Assembly (NCBI GenBank): GCA_028292625.1
Contig: JAQGLY010000082.1
Span: 1-64,000, forward strand
Source: Herbaspirillum sp.
GTDB lineage: Bacteria > Pseudomonadota > Gammaproteobacteria > Burkholderiales > Burkholderiaceae_D
Length of the DNA stretch: 64,000 bases
Reading direction: 5' to 3'
Under the pieces are notes generated by a model. The model ran no database searches, had not been told where the DNA came from, and was given only the letters and a program-made list of their open reading frames with translations. Shown piece by piece: positions 41,065 through 49,759 of this stretch (its first letter is position 1; every line of letters starts with the position of its first letter). Both the position numbers and the translations under genes were made by a program.

Positions 41065-41204
41065 TGCGTGATATCCCTCTTGATTCTCGATTGCCGCACA
41101 TTATCCGGTTTATCGGCAGTAAAGCCGCCGATATTCAATGCTGCTGCAAAATATTTTTATTGCATGCCGTCCTTGGCCGCCTGGCTGCCCGGCCAAGCGG
41201 CCGA

Positions 41205-42563
41205 TCAGACGAAGGTGTCGACCAATCCTTCGCCGCTGGTGGCCGCTACCGCAGTCGTGACGGTGGACTCCGCGGCATCGCCGCCGGCGCTGCCGCCGAA
41301 GCCGGAGCCGCCCTGTCGCTGAGGCTGCTGATTGAACGCTTGTTGCTGCTGGTTCGGCATGCCGGTGCTGACGCTGGCCTGTCCCAACTGAATGCCGGCC
41401 TGATCCAGCATCTCGCGCAACTTCGGCATCGCCGCTTCTAGCGCATGTTTGACTTCCGCGTTGGCAGCGATGAAGCTGGCGTCGGCCTGGTTCTTGTTGA
41501 CGTTGACCACCACCTGCATCGGGCCAAGGTCGGGCGGGTTCAGCGTCAATGTGGCGGTTTGCTGGCCGTTGCCGGTCATCCAGACCACTTTCTGGCCCAG
41601 CGCCTGATCCCATCCCGGCGCACCGACTTGCGGCGACAGCTTGTCGGCGGCGGCAGGGGCCAGTTTGTCCACGCCGCCGATTTGTTGCAGCGTGGCGCTG
41701 AATGTGACGTTGGGCGAGCCCGGCGTTTGGCCGTCGGCCGTTGCTTGCGGGCCGATGCCCGGCTGAAGACTGGCGATGGCGCCTTGCGCTGCGTTGGTGT
41801 TGGCGTTGGTCTGCTGGGCACCGGTTTCGGAGGCCCTGCCGGCATTGCCTGCGGCGGCGGCCGGATGGCCGTCACCGCCGTTGGCGGAACCGCCTTTTGC
41901 GTCCAGCGTATCGCCGCTGTCGGCAGTGGCGGCTTGTTTGCCTTTGCCTTGTTTCGCATCGAGTGCGTCGGATGGCGTTTGTTTCGTTGTATCGACGGCG
42001 GCGGCCGGCGTTTTTCCGTCCTTGCTCGCCGTGTGGCCGCCGGTCCGGATCGCATCCGTCACCACCGGAGCGGCGGCAGGCAATGCCGTGACATTGGCCG
42101 CTTGCTGTTGCGGCGTCAATTTTCCATCGGCCAGACTGGCGACGAATGCCAGCAGGTCGGTAGCGGCCTTGTCCGCGCTGGCGGCGGTATCGTCGGCTGT
42201 TTTGCTTTTTGCCGGTTTGGCCGGGGCCGTGGTGGCGTCGGCGCTCTTGCCGCTGGCGTCGGCAGGGCTGCCGACGCTGGCGCTGGTTTGCGCCTCGTCG
42301 GGATTCTGGGCCGGCTGTGTGTTTTGCGCGGACTGCGAGACCTGCTCGGCCTGGGTGTTTTGCTCACTCTGGCTGGTTTGATTATTCTGGGCGCTTTGCG
42401 TAACCGATGCATTTTGCCTGGCCTGATCGGCGAGGGCCAGCGTTTGCGTAAAAGATGGCGTCTGCGGCTGGTCCGGCGATGCCTGGAAACCGGAACGGCT
42501 CGACACGCCAGAGGGCGCTGCGGGGGCGACCGGTGCGGCGTTCAGATCTGGCAATATATTCAT
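41205..42563 (-). CDS. fliK: Flagellar hook-length control protein FliK
   Basis: FliK measures hook length and triggers the FlhB export switch. The 452-residue protein has a long low-complexity N-terminal region rich in Gln, Asn, Ser, Thr and Ala (strongest at about residues 46-90), an Ala/Thr/Lys-rich middle, and a C-terminal Flg_hook domain (VWMTGNGQQTATLTLNPPDL, GPMQVVVNVNKNQADASFIA, LREMLDQAGIQLGQASVS). Position between fliJ and fliL agrees. Confidence 0.94.
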   Translation of the reverse strand: MNILPDLNAAPVAPAAPSGVSSRSGFQASPDQPQTPSFTQTLALADQARQNASVTQSAQNNQTSQSEQNTQAEQVSQSAQNTQPAQNPDEAQTSASVGSPADASGKSADATTAPAKPAKSKTADDTAASADKAATDLLAFVASLADGKLTPQQQAANVTALPAAAPVVTDAIRTGGHTASKDGKTPAAAVDTTKQTPSDALDAKQGKGKQAATADSGDTLDAKGGSANGGDGHPAAAAGNAGRASETGAQQTNANTNAAQGAIASLQPGIGPQATADGQTPGSPNVTFSATLQQIGGVDKLAPAAADKLSPQVGAPGWDQALGQKVVWMTGNGQQTATLTLNPPDLGPMQVVVNVNKNQADASFIAANAEVKHALEAAMPKLREMLDQAGIQLGQASVSTGMPNQQQQAFNQQPQRQGGSGFGGSAGGDAAESTVTTAVAATSGEGLVDTFV

Positions 42564-42578
42564 GGCTTCCCCACCCCG

Positions 42579-43025
42579 TTAATTTGATCTGTTGTAGTAC
42601 GTTATGCGTGCTGCCTGTTCATCGCTTTGCTTCTGATCGCGTTTGCCGGCCGCGATCATGGCTTCGTTTTTGGCGCGCTCGGCCAGCGTGCCGTAGGACA
42701 AGCGCTTGCGTTCGCAGACCTGCCAGGCCAGCTTCGCCTCATCGGTGCGCGCCTGCGCCTGCCTGAGCAGGTCCTGCTGCCCGGCCAAGGCGCTATCGAT
42801 TTTTTCGATGAACATCTGAAAATTCCGATAGGTGGTGGTGCTCAGTCCGCTGAGCAGGTTTTGCTCGAAACGCATCGCGTAATCGTCCCGGTACTGACTC
42901 AGCAGTTCCAGCTTTTGCCGGGCTTCCTCCTGAATGCGAATATAGCTCCCCAGCTGTTTGGAAGCTGCGTCGCTGTCCTTGGTCGCCAGTTCGATCAGCG
43001 TATCTAATGCGGTAGAGGTTGCCAT
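42579..43025 (-). CDS. fliJ: Flagellar export protein FliJ
   Basis: FliJ is the coiled-coil stalk of the export ATPase complex. The 148-residue protein is almost entirely helical and charged, with family stretches ALDTLIELATKDSDAASKQL and LSGLSTTTYRNFQMFIEKID. It follows fliI and precedes fliK by 15 bases. Confidence 0.93.
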   Translation of the reverse strand: MATSTALDTLIELATKDSDAASKQLGSYIRIQEEARQKLELLSQYRDDYAMRFEQNLLSGLSTTTYRNFQMFIEKIDSALAGQQDLLRQAQARTDEAKLAWQVCERKRLSYGTLAERAKNEAMIAAGKRDQKQSDEQAARITYYNRSN

Positions 43026-43059
43026 GCCTGACGATTATATTTTGAAACCCCGGCCTCGA

Positions 43060-44475
43060 TCACTCGAATAGAGAGGTAAGTTGCCCCAAGCTCTCGGAGA
43101 CGTCGGCCCGTTCGGGAATTGCTTGTTGTAAAAAAGCCTCGATTTTGGGATACAGCCGGATCGCCTGATCGAGCACAGGATCGCTGCCCGGGCTATAAGC
43201 GCCGACGCTGATCAGGTCGCGGTTGCGTTGATAGCGGGAATACAACTGTTTCAGCCGCCGCGTCAGTTGCTGATGTTCCGGCGTGGTGATGTTGTGCATG
43301 GCGCGGCTGATCGATTGTTCGATGTCGATGGCCGGGTAATGGCCGCTTTCGGCCAAAGCGCGTTCCAGCACGATATGGCCGTCCAGGATCGCGCGCGCGG
43401 CATCGGCGATCGGGTCCTGCTGATCGTCGCCCTCGGTCAATACCGTATAAAACGCGGTGATCGAGCCGCCGCCGTCGCGGCCGTTGCCGGCGCGTTCGAC
43501 CAGTATCGGCAGTTTGGCGAACACCGACGGCGGATAGCCTTTGGTGGCGGGCGGTTCGCCGATGGCCAGCGCGATTTCGCGTTGCGCCATCGCATACCGG
43601 GTCAGCGAGTCCATGATCAGCAGCACATGCTGGCCCATATCGCGGAAATGCTCGGCGATGGCGGTGGCATAGGCGGCGCCTTGCAGGCGCATCAGGGGCG
43701 GCGTGTCGGCCGGGGCCGCGACCACCACCGAACGCGCCAGCCCTTCGGCGCCCAGGATTTGCTCGATGAATTCCTTGACTTCGCGCCCCCGTTCGCCGAT
43801 CAGGCCGACCACGATCACGTCGGCGCTGGTGTAGCGGGCCATCATGCCGAGCAGCACGCTTTTGCCCACGCCGGAGCCGGCGAACAGTCCCATGCGCTGG
43901 CCGCGGCCGACAGTGAGCATGCTGTTGATGGCGCGCACGCCCACGTCCAGGATGTCGACGATCGGAGCGCGCGACAGCGGATTGGCGGCCTTGACGCTGA
44001 GCGGGGCCGAATGCACGGTCTGCAACGGGCCCAGCCGGTCGAGCGGACGGCCGGCGCCGTCGAGCACCCGGCCCAGCAATTCGGGACCGACCGGCAGCCG
44101 CCGGCTCTGATCGGCCACGACGCGGCGTTCGCTATTGGGCGTGCGCGGGCCGGTGCGGGGCGGCGCGCGGACCGGGTCCACCGGAAATACCGGCGTGCCC
44201 GGCACGATGCCTTCGACGTCGCTTTGCGGCATCAGGAACAGGCGGTCGTTCTGGAATCCGACCACTTCGGCTTCCAGCAGCGAGCCGTTCGGCAGCGGCA
44301 CCGAGCAGGGGCTGCCGACCGCCAGCTTGAGTCCGACCGCCTCCATCACCAGCCCGGCCACGCGGGTGACGCGGCCGCAGACGCGCACCGAATCGCTCAT
44401 GGCGACCAGTTCGCGGCAATTGTGCAAATAGGCCTGCCAATGGCCGGTATGGGATGGGATCGGGGATTCGTTCAT
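43060..44475 (-). CDS. fliI: Flagellum-specific ATPase FliI
   Basis: FliI is the hexameric ATPase of flagellar export. The 471-residue protein has the F1-beta-like fold with Walker [18 protein letters not shown], Walker [21 protein letters not shown], the [19 protein letters not shown] loop and the [10 protein letters not shown] element. Its ATG overlaps the fliH stop by four bases. Confidence 0.98.
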   Translation of the reverse strand: MNESPIPSHTGHWQAYLHNCRELVAMSDSVRVCGRVTRVAGLVMEAVGLKLAVGSPCSVPLPNGSLLEAEVVGFQNDRLFLMPQSDVEGIVPGTPVFPVDPVRAPPRTGPRTPNSERRVVADQSRRLPVGPELLGRVLDGAGRPLDRLGPLQTVHSAPLSVKAANPLSRAPIVDILDVGVRAINSMLTVGRGQRMGLFAGSGVGKSVLLGMMARYTSADVIVVGLIGERGREVKEFIEQILGAEGLARSVVVAAPADTPPLMRLQGAAYATAIAEHFRDMGQHVLLIMDSLTRYAMAQREIALAIGEPPATKGYPPSVFAKLPILVERAGNGRDGGGSITAFYTVLTEGDDQQDPIADAARAILDGHIVLERALAESGHYPAIDIEQSISRAMHNITTPEHQQLTRRLKQLYSRYQRNRDLISVGAYSPGSDPVLDQAIRLYPKIEAFLQQAIPERADVSESLGQLTSLFE

Positions 44476-45167
44476 GGCGCCAGCCAGTCGGAGTCCTGGC
44501 TCAACGATGCGGCGATGCGGCGCCAGCGGGTGACGCTGCTGCCGTCGATCTGATTGCCGGGGGTCTCGATGCGGCAGCTGCCGCGTTCGATGTCGTCGTC
44601 GGCCACGATCAGCCAGCCGTTGCCGCTCATTTCCTCGCCGATGTGCTGGCGCACCAATGCGGCGTCGTCCGGATGCACATGCAGCGACGCGGGCAATTGC
44701 ATGGAGGGCAGGGCGTGCATCGCCGCGCTGATCAGCGGCAGCACCAGTTCCGGCCGCGCCGGCAGAGCGGTCTTTAGCATGGCTTTGGCGACGTCCAGCG
44801 CCAGCTCCAGCAGCTGCGGCGCGACCGTCTCGCCGCTGGCGGCGATCTGGGTCGTGAAGCCGACCGCGACTTCGCGCAATTGCTGCAGCACCTTGATGTT
44901 TTCCTGCTGGCCTATTTCGAATGCGGCGCGCGTACCCTTGGCGTAGCCTTCGGCGTAACCTTGTTGCGTTCCTTCGGCATGCCCTTCGCTGCGCGCCTGT
45001 TCGCGGATCTCGGCGATTTCTTCGGCGCTGATGGCGGGCGGAGGCGGGACGACGATTTCCGGCTCCGGCGCGATTTCGATCGGCGGGCTGCGGTCTTCGG
45101 CGAAGGACGCCATTTCCCAGCGCTGATACGGCGTCATCAGCTCTTTGGGAATGCGTTTGGAACTCAT
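44472..45167 (-). CDS. fliH: Flagellar export ATPase regulator FliH
   Basis: FliH binds and restrains FliI and docks it to FliN. I choose the ATG at 45167, which has a strong GGAGGA site, over the upstream in-frame GTG, giving 231 residues. The protein has a short conserved start ([18 protein letters not shown]), an Ala/Glu-rich coiled coil with GxxxG-like repeats ([20 protein letters not shown]), and a C-terminal FliH/V-ATPase E-like domain. Confidence 0.95.
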   Translation of the reverse strand: MSSKRIPKELMTPYQRWEMASFAEDRSPPIEIAPEPEIVVPPPPAISAEEIAEIREQARSEGHAEGTQQGYAEGYAKGTRAAFEIGQQENIKVLQQLREVAVGFTTQIAASGETVAPQLLELALDVAKAMLKTALPARPELVLPLISAAMHALPSMQLPASLHVHPDDAALVRQHIGEEMSGNGWLIVADDDIERGSCRIETPGNQIDGSSVTRWRRIAASLSQDSDWLAP

Positions 45168-45212
45168 TTCATCTCCTCCGGCGCAGAAATCTTCCACGCC
45201 GTCCACTCAGTG

Positions 45213-46208
45213 TTAAACGAAGGCGTCGTCGCCCTTGGCGCCGAGTACGATTTCGCCTTCGTCGGCCAGACGGCGCACGATTTGCAGAATCGCCTTTTGC
45301 TGAATGTCGACTTCGGACAGGCGCACCGGCCCCTTGGAGTCCAGATCTTCGCGCATCATTTCGGCCGCGCGTTGCGACATGTTGCTGAAAATCTTTTCGC
45401 GCAGTTCCTGCGAGGCGCCCTTGAGCGCGACGATCAGCGATTCCGATTGCACTTCGCGCAGCAGCATTTGAATGCCGCGGCCGTCGATGTCGAGAATGTT
45501 TTCGAAGACGAACATTTCGTCCATGATCTTTTGCGCCATGTCTTCGTCGTAGGCGCGCAGATTATTCATCACCGAGGTTTCGACTTCACCGCTGAGGAAG
45601 TTCAGAATTTCGGCCGCGGTGCGGATGCCGCCCATTTGCTGTTTCTTCAGGCTTTCGTTACCGGTCAGCAGTTTGGTCAGCACGTCGTTGAGTTCGCGCA
45701 GCGCGGCCGGCTGCACGCCGTCCAGCGTGGCGATGCGCAGCACCACGTCGTTACGCAGGCGTTCCGAGAAGCTGTTGATGATGTCGCAGGCGTGATAGCG
45801 CTCCAGATGGACCAGGATGGTGGCGATGATCTGCGGATGTTCGTTGCGGATCAGTTCGGCCACCGACTGCGCGTCCATCCATTTCAGGCTTTCGATGCCG
45901 CTGGCGTCGCGCCCGCCCAGGATGCGGCTGAGCAGCGACGAGGCTTTGTCGTCGCCCAGCGCCTTGGTCAGGATGCTGCGGATGTATTCGTCGGAATCCA
46001 GGCCCAGCGACGAGGCGCGGCCGGATTTTTCCATGAAGTCTTGCAGCACTTCGGACAACTGCTCGTTGCTGATGCTTTTCATGGTGGTCATTGCCGCGCC
46101 CAGCTTCTGGACTTCGCGCGGGCCGAGGTGCTTGAGCACTTCGGCGGCTTCGTCCTCACCCAGCGCAAGCATCAGAATGGCCCCTTTGTGAACGCCGTCG
46201 CTACTCAT
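45213..46208 (-). CDS. fliG: Flagellar motor switch protein FliG
   Basis: FliG sits on the MS ring and generates torque with the stator. The 331-residue protein contains the three armadillo-like domains of FliG, the EHPQIIATILVHLER motif of the middle domain, and the C-terminal charged torque helix region (QKIMDEMFVFENILDIDGRG, REKIFSNMSQRAAEMMREDL). It overlaps fliF by 8 bases. Confidence 0.98.
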   Translation of the reverse strand: MSSDGVHKGAILMLALGEDEAAEVLKHLGPREVQKLGAAMTTMKSISNEQLSEVLQDFMEKSGRASSLGLDSDEYIRSILTKALGDDKASSLLSRILGGRDASGIESLKWMDAQSVAELIRNEHPQIIATILVHLERYHACDIINSFSERLRNDVVLRIATLDGVQPAALRELNDVLTKLLTGNESLKKQQMGGIRTAAEILNFLSGEVETSVMNNLRAYDEDMAQKIMDEMFVFENILDIDGRGIQMLLREVQSESLIVALKGASQELREKIFSNMSQRAAEMMREDLDSKGPVRLSEVDIQQKAILQIVRRLADEGEIVLGAKGDDAFV

Positions 46209-47940
46209 TTATTATCCACCCCTTGATTACGCTGGCGACCAGTTTCGGATCGCGTTTGGCCAATGCCTTGGCGATTTCCAGATGCGCCTTGTACGACGCG
46301 ATCGCTTCGGCTTCTTCGGCCTCGGCCGACAATTGCACGACAGCGTCGGTATCGGCGAACAATGCGCCTTCCTCGGCGGCCAGCGCGGCGGCTTCGGCGG
46401 CTTGCGCATCGGCCTTGGCCTTGGCGTCGCGTTCGGTTTTGCCGGTCAGTTTCCAGATGATCGGACGCAGTATGCGGAAGTACAGGAACAGCAGGACGAT
46501 GGCCAGCAGCAGGTATTTGCCGACTTCTATCGCCAGGCGAATCATGTTCGGTTGCTTCCACAACGGCAGATCGACTTCCGGTTCGCTGCTGAACAGGGTA
46601 TTGACCACGTTGAGCGAATCGCCGCGGTCCTTGTTGTAACCCATCGCTTCGCGTACCAGGTCGGTAATCTGCGCTTTTTCGGGGTCGGTCAGCGGCTTCA
46701 TCGATACTTTGCCGTTGGCGTCGTACTGGCGTTTGTAATTGATCACCACCGCCACCGTCAACCGTCTGACGCCCACCATCGGCTGCTGCACGTAGCTGAC
46801 GGTTTTGTCGACTTCGTAGTTGGTGGTGGCGTCTTTTTGCGTGACGGCCGGCGCGCCGGCCGCGGCTGCTCCAGGCGCAGCCGCGCCCGGGGTGCCCGGC
46901 GCCGGTTGCGTAATCGGCGCAGTGGCGGGCGCCGGCGGCTGATTGGTCAGCGCGCCGGGCACGCCGCTGGCGGCCGTGACGTTGGGATTGGACGTTTCCG
47001 CGGTTTGCTGGCTGCGCACGGCAGCGGTGTTCGGCGCCTGGTTGGGCTTGTAGACCTCTGCTGCCTGCTCGGTATGCGAGAAGTCGATGTCCGCGGTGGC
47101 TTCGGCGCGCACATTGCCGGGGCCCACGATCGGCGAAATGATCGATTCGACGCGCTTGACGATATCTTGCTGCACGTCCTGCACGTATTTCATCTGGGTC
47201 GGATCGAGGCCGGCGGAGGGGCCCTTCTTACCGGTCGACGACAGCAGATTGCCTGCCTGATCGATGATGGTGACGCCCTTGGGCGGTAGTTCGGGAACGC
47301 TGCTGGCGACCAGATGGACGATGGCGCTGACTTGATCGTTGTCCAGAATGCGGCCGGGGCGCAGATTCAGAATCACCGAAGCGGTCGGCGTCTGCTGGTC
47401 GCGCACGAAGACCGATGCCTTCGGCAGGGCCAGATGCACGCGGGCGCCGGCGACGGCATCCAGCGATTCGATAGAACGCGCCAGTTCGCCTTCCAGCGCG
47501 CGCTGGAAATTGACCTGCTCCAGGAATTGCGAAACGCCGAGCTTCTGGTTTTCCATCAGTTCGAAGCCAACGTTGCCGCCTTTCGGCAGTCCTTGCGCAG
47601 CCAGCTTCAGGCGAGCATCGTGCACCATGGTCTCGGGCACCAGAATGGCGGTGCCGCTCTCGGAATATTTGTAGGGAATATTCATTTGTTGCAAAGAGGC
47701 AACAATCGCGCCGCCGTCGCGGTCGGAGAAATTGGAGAACAGTACGCGGTACGCTATTTGCTGGCTCCACATCAGAATGCCGACCATCAGCGCTATCACC
47801 AGCGCGGCGGCGATGATCAGCAATATGCGCTGGCCCTGCTTGGATCTGGCGTAGCCGAGGATGCCGCCCGGCGCCGGCGGTGCGGCTGGCGCTTCCGGGG
47901 CTTCCGGCGTTTCGTTCAGTACACCATCTGCTACCGCCAT
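46201..47940 (-). CDS. fliF: Flagellar MS-ring protein FliF
   Basis: FliF forms the MS ring, the foundation of the basal body. Of a longer frame I choose the ATG at 47940, with GGGGAG just upstream, giving 579 residues as usual. Membrane segments lie at about residues 39-58 (LLIIAAALVIALMVGILMW) and 445-465 (YLLLAIVLLFLYFRIL). Ring-building motifs are PYKYSESGTAILVP, MENQKLGVSQFLEQVNFQRA and RVHLALPKASVFVRDQQTPT. A Pro/Ala-rich linker lies near 360-400. The C-terminus (KGWI) would bind FliG. Confidence 0.97.
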   Translation of the reverse strand: MAVADGVLNETPEAPEAPAAPPAPGGILGYARSKQGQRILLIIAAALVIALMVGILMWSQQIAYRVLFSNFSDRDGGAIVASLQQMNIPYKYSESGTAILVPETMVHDARLKLAAQGLPKGGNVGFELMENQKLGVSQFLEQVNFQRALEGELARSIESLDAVAGARVHLALPKASVFVRDQQTPTASVILNLRPGRILDNDQVSAIVHLVASSVPELPPKGVTIIDQAGNLLSSTGKKGPSAGLDPTQMKYVQDVQQDIVKRVESIISPIVGPGNVRAEATADIDFSHTEQAAEVYKPNQAPNTAAVRSQQTAETSNPNVTAASGVPGALTNQPPAPATAPITQPAPGTPGAAAPGAAAAGAPAVTQKDATTNYEVDKTVSYVQQPMVGVRRLTVAVVINYKRQYDANGKVSMKPLTDPEKAQITDLVREAMGYNKDRGDSLNVVNTLFSSEPEVDLPLWKQPNMIRLAIEVGKYLLLAIVLLFLYFRILRPIIWKLTGKTERDAKAKADAQAAEAAALAAEEGALFADTDAVVQLSAEAEEAEAIASYKAHLEIAKALAKRDPKLVASVIKGWIINE

Positions 47941-48052
47941 GATGCTCCCCTGCGCGCGCAACAATAAGCGTCGATTTGCTTCACTGATTTCCCATCCAAA
48001 AATTTGTAGCAGTATTCTGGATTGTCCGTTGTCGAAGGGGATTTGATCTAGC

Positions 48053-48111
48053 GAATAGAGTGACAAATCCGTCTTTAATCAGCCTCGTCCGGCAGGGGGG
48101 GCCATGATAAA
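48053..48111 (+). promoter_or_regulatory. Candidate early (FlhDC-type) control region between fliF and fliE
   Basis: GAATAG (48053-48058), 19 bases, ATCAGCC (48078-48084), the same two elements with the same internal spacing as in the flgA/flgB spacer. A weaker -10-like GATAAA (48106-48111) follows at 21 bases. The motif ends 97 bases before fliE; in the other region it ends 94 bases before flgB. Confidence 0.45.
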
Positions 48112-48181
48112 TTGCATATGTGGAAAATGTTGGCTGCAAAGGGAAAATCCGGCGCGCCGCCCGAATTCAAGGGGAAAGCAC

Positions 48182-48550
48182 GTGCAGACTGGAACGAGTG
48201 GCATCAGCGGTGTGATCGACACCAGTAAAATCGAAGCCATGGTAGCGCAATTGAAGGCAGCCGCGGCGCAAGCTTCCGGTACCGTGGCGGCGCCATCGGC
48301 GACCGACGCAGCGTCGACCGCGCCGAAGCTGGATTTTGCGAATGTCTTGAAGTCGACGCTCGACGGGGTCAACTCCGCCCAGCAGACTTCCCGGCAATTG
48401 TCGGAGTCTTACTCGCTTGGCAATAATAACGTCAATTTGTCGGATGTGATGATCGCTTCGCAAAAAGCCAGTATTGCATTGCAGACCACGCTTCAGGTGC
48501 GCAACAAGCTGGTGTCGGCGTATACCGAAATCATGAATATGCAGGTGTAG
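48182..48550 (+). CDS. fliE: MS ring-rod junction protein FliE
   Basis: FliE links the MS ring to the rod and is the first exported rod protein. The frame is open upstream, but the conserved part starts at a GTG (48182) with AAGGGGA 6 bases before it, giving 122 residues. The C-terminal half carries the family motif around LSDVMIASQKASIALQTTLQ and VRNKLVSAYTEIMNMQV. It is divergent from fliF with 241 bases between starts. Confidence 0.94.
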   Translation: MQTGTSGISGVIDTSKIEAMVAQLKAAAAQASGTVAAPSATDAASTAPKLDFANVLKSTLDGVNSAQQTSRQLSESYSLGNNNVNLSDVMIASQKASIALQTTLQVRNKLVSAYTEIMNMQV

Positions 48551-48598
48551 GCGTAAGGGGAGGGGAGCGCAGGGCATCTAAATGCCCGCGAAAAAGAG

Positions 48599-48627
48599 AA
48601 AGGGCCGATCATGCGATCGGCCCTTTT
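48599..48627. terminator. Bidirectional terminator between fliE and the PilZ gene
   Basis: A perfect 12-base-pair stem AAAGGGCCGATC (48599-48610) with GATCGGCCCTTT (48615-48626), loop ATGC. T-rich sequence follows in both directions (TTTTCGTTT to the right, TTTCTCTTTTTC to the left). It separates two convergent genes. Confidence 0.9.
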
Positions 48628-48664
48628 CGTTTGGCCCCGACGACTGCGAGGCTTCGCAAGCCGC

Positions 48665-49420
48665 TTACTTCATGCCGGCGGCCTTGGCGTTCTGCTCGCG
48701 CTCGATTTTGGTGATGAAACGCTGGATTGCGGCCAGCGAGGCGCGCTGAATGTCGACGAATTCGCAGCCGAGGCGGCGTACCGTTTTGCCGTTGACCAGT
48801 TTGATTTCCTTGAAATCGCGGACTGTCAGTTTGAGCGGGATGACGGTGTTCTCCGTCAGATCGAGTTTGCAGTTGTCGAAAATGTGGCCGAGATTGCCGT
48901 CGAGCAGGCATTTTCCATCGGTCAGGCCGAGGCCGCCGACGCTGATGTTGTACAGCATGGTGACCACCGGAATGACGTTGCCGTCTTCGCGGGTCATGTT
49001 GACCGTGCATTTGATCGGTTTGGCGATCGGCGTCGCAATGCGAAAATATTCGCGGCGTTGCAAACGAACCAGACTGTCCGGAATGTCGACGCGCAACGCG
49101 GGGCGGTCCTGGAAATCGATGCCGTCGGCGCCGCTGACGTTGAAGGTAATGCGGATGTTGTTGTACAGCGCTTCGAATGCAATTTTATTGCTTTCCAGGA
49201 TATGCGCGTTGAGGATGGCGCTGGGCGCCGCATCCAGGATCATCGTATTGCTGTCGTCGTCTACATCGAGAATGGACGTAATGGCCGATTCGGAACCGCT
49301 GTTGATCGTCAGGCTGAACAGCTGGCTTCTCTTCATCATGCTGTTGAGCAGCATGACGATCTCACGGCGGGAACTCACCCGATACGGATTGTCGTCTGCG
49401 ATTTCGTCGTTATTGGGCAT
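48665..49420 (-). CDS. YcgR-like PilZ-domain flagellar brake protein
   Basis: YcgR-type proteins bind cyclic di-GMP and slow the flagellar motor. The 251-residue protein has an N-terminal YcgR-like domain (about residues 15-115) and a C-terminal PilZ domain. The two c-di-GMP motifs are visible: RLQRREYFRI (RxxxR, near residue 119-128) and NISVGGLGL ([D/N]xSxxG). Placement inside the flagellar cluster and domain order fit YcgR. Motor braking itself is inferred from the family. Confidence 0.88.
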   Translation of the reverse strand: MPNNDEIADDNPYRVSSRREIVMLLNSMMKRSQLFSLTINSGSESAITSILDVDDDSNTMILDAAPSAILNAHILESNKIAFEALYNNIRITFNVSGADGIDFQDRPALRVDIPDSLVRLQRREYFRIATPIAKPIKCTVNMTREDGNVIPVVTMLYNISVGGLGLTDGKCLLDGNLGHIFDNCKLDLTENTVIPLKLTVRDFKEIKLVNGKTVRRLGCEFVDIQRASLAAIQRFITKIEREQNAKAAGMK

Positions 49421-49480
49421 CTGAAATATGGGTTCCCGCGGGCCGTGCGCACAGTAATATAAATGAGTGCATATGATACA

Positions 49481-49759
49481 TCACGGCTCTTGCGATTGCA
49501 TGTTTTCAATGCGGTAAAGCCAGGCCAACAGTTCGGCGACGGCGCGATACAGCGCGGGGGGAATTTGCTGATCCAGATCGACTTGCATCAGCAGCGACAC
49601 CAGTTCCTTGGATTCGTGTATGAACACGCCGTGCTCCTTGGCGCGCGAGATGATTTCCTCGGCGATCATGCCGCTGCCCTTGGCGACGACTTTGGGTGCG
49701 CTCACGCCGGCCAGATAGGCCAGCGCGACGGCATGTTGCGGAGGCTTAGGCCGGTCCAT
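49481..49759 (-). CDS. FlhB C-terminal domain homologue (FhlB-like)
   Basis: This 92-residue protein matches the cytoplasmic C-terminal domain of FlhB just after its autocleavage site: HAVALAYLAGVSAPKVVAKG here against YAVALKYNETSMGAPKVIAKG in FlhB, and IPPALYRAVAELLAWLYRI against the FlhB end. It lacks membrane segments, and the NPTH site is replaced by KPPQ. Such stand-alone domains (FhlB, or YlqH in Gram-positives) are known and can partly substitute for the FlhB C-terminal fragment. Its start overlaps the upstream FliK-like gene by 14 bases, suggesting coupling. Confidence 0.88.
   Translation of the reverse strand: MDRPKPPQHAVALAYLAGVSAPKVVAKGSGMIAEEIISRAKEHGVFIHESKELVSLLMQVDLDQQIPPALYRAVAELLAWLYRIENMQSQEP

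Noticed and set aside
41110..41117. GCCGATAA on the minus strand before fliL
   Set aside because: No -35 match at 10-12 bases. It is better explained as one arm of the inverted repeat TATCGGC/GCCGATA (41111-41133).
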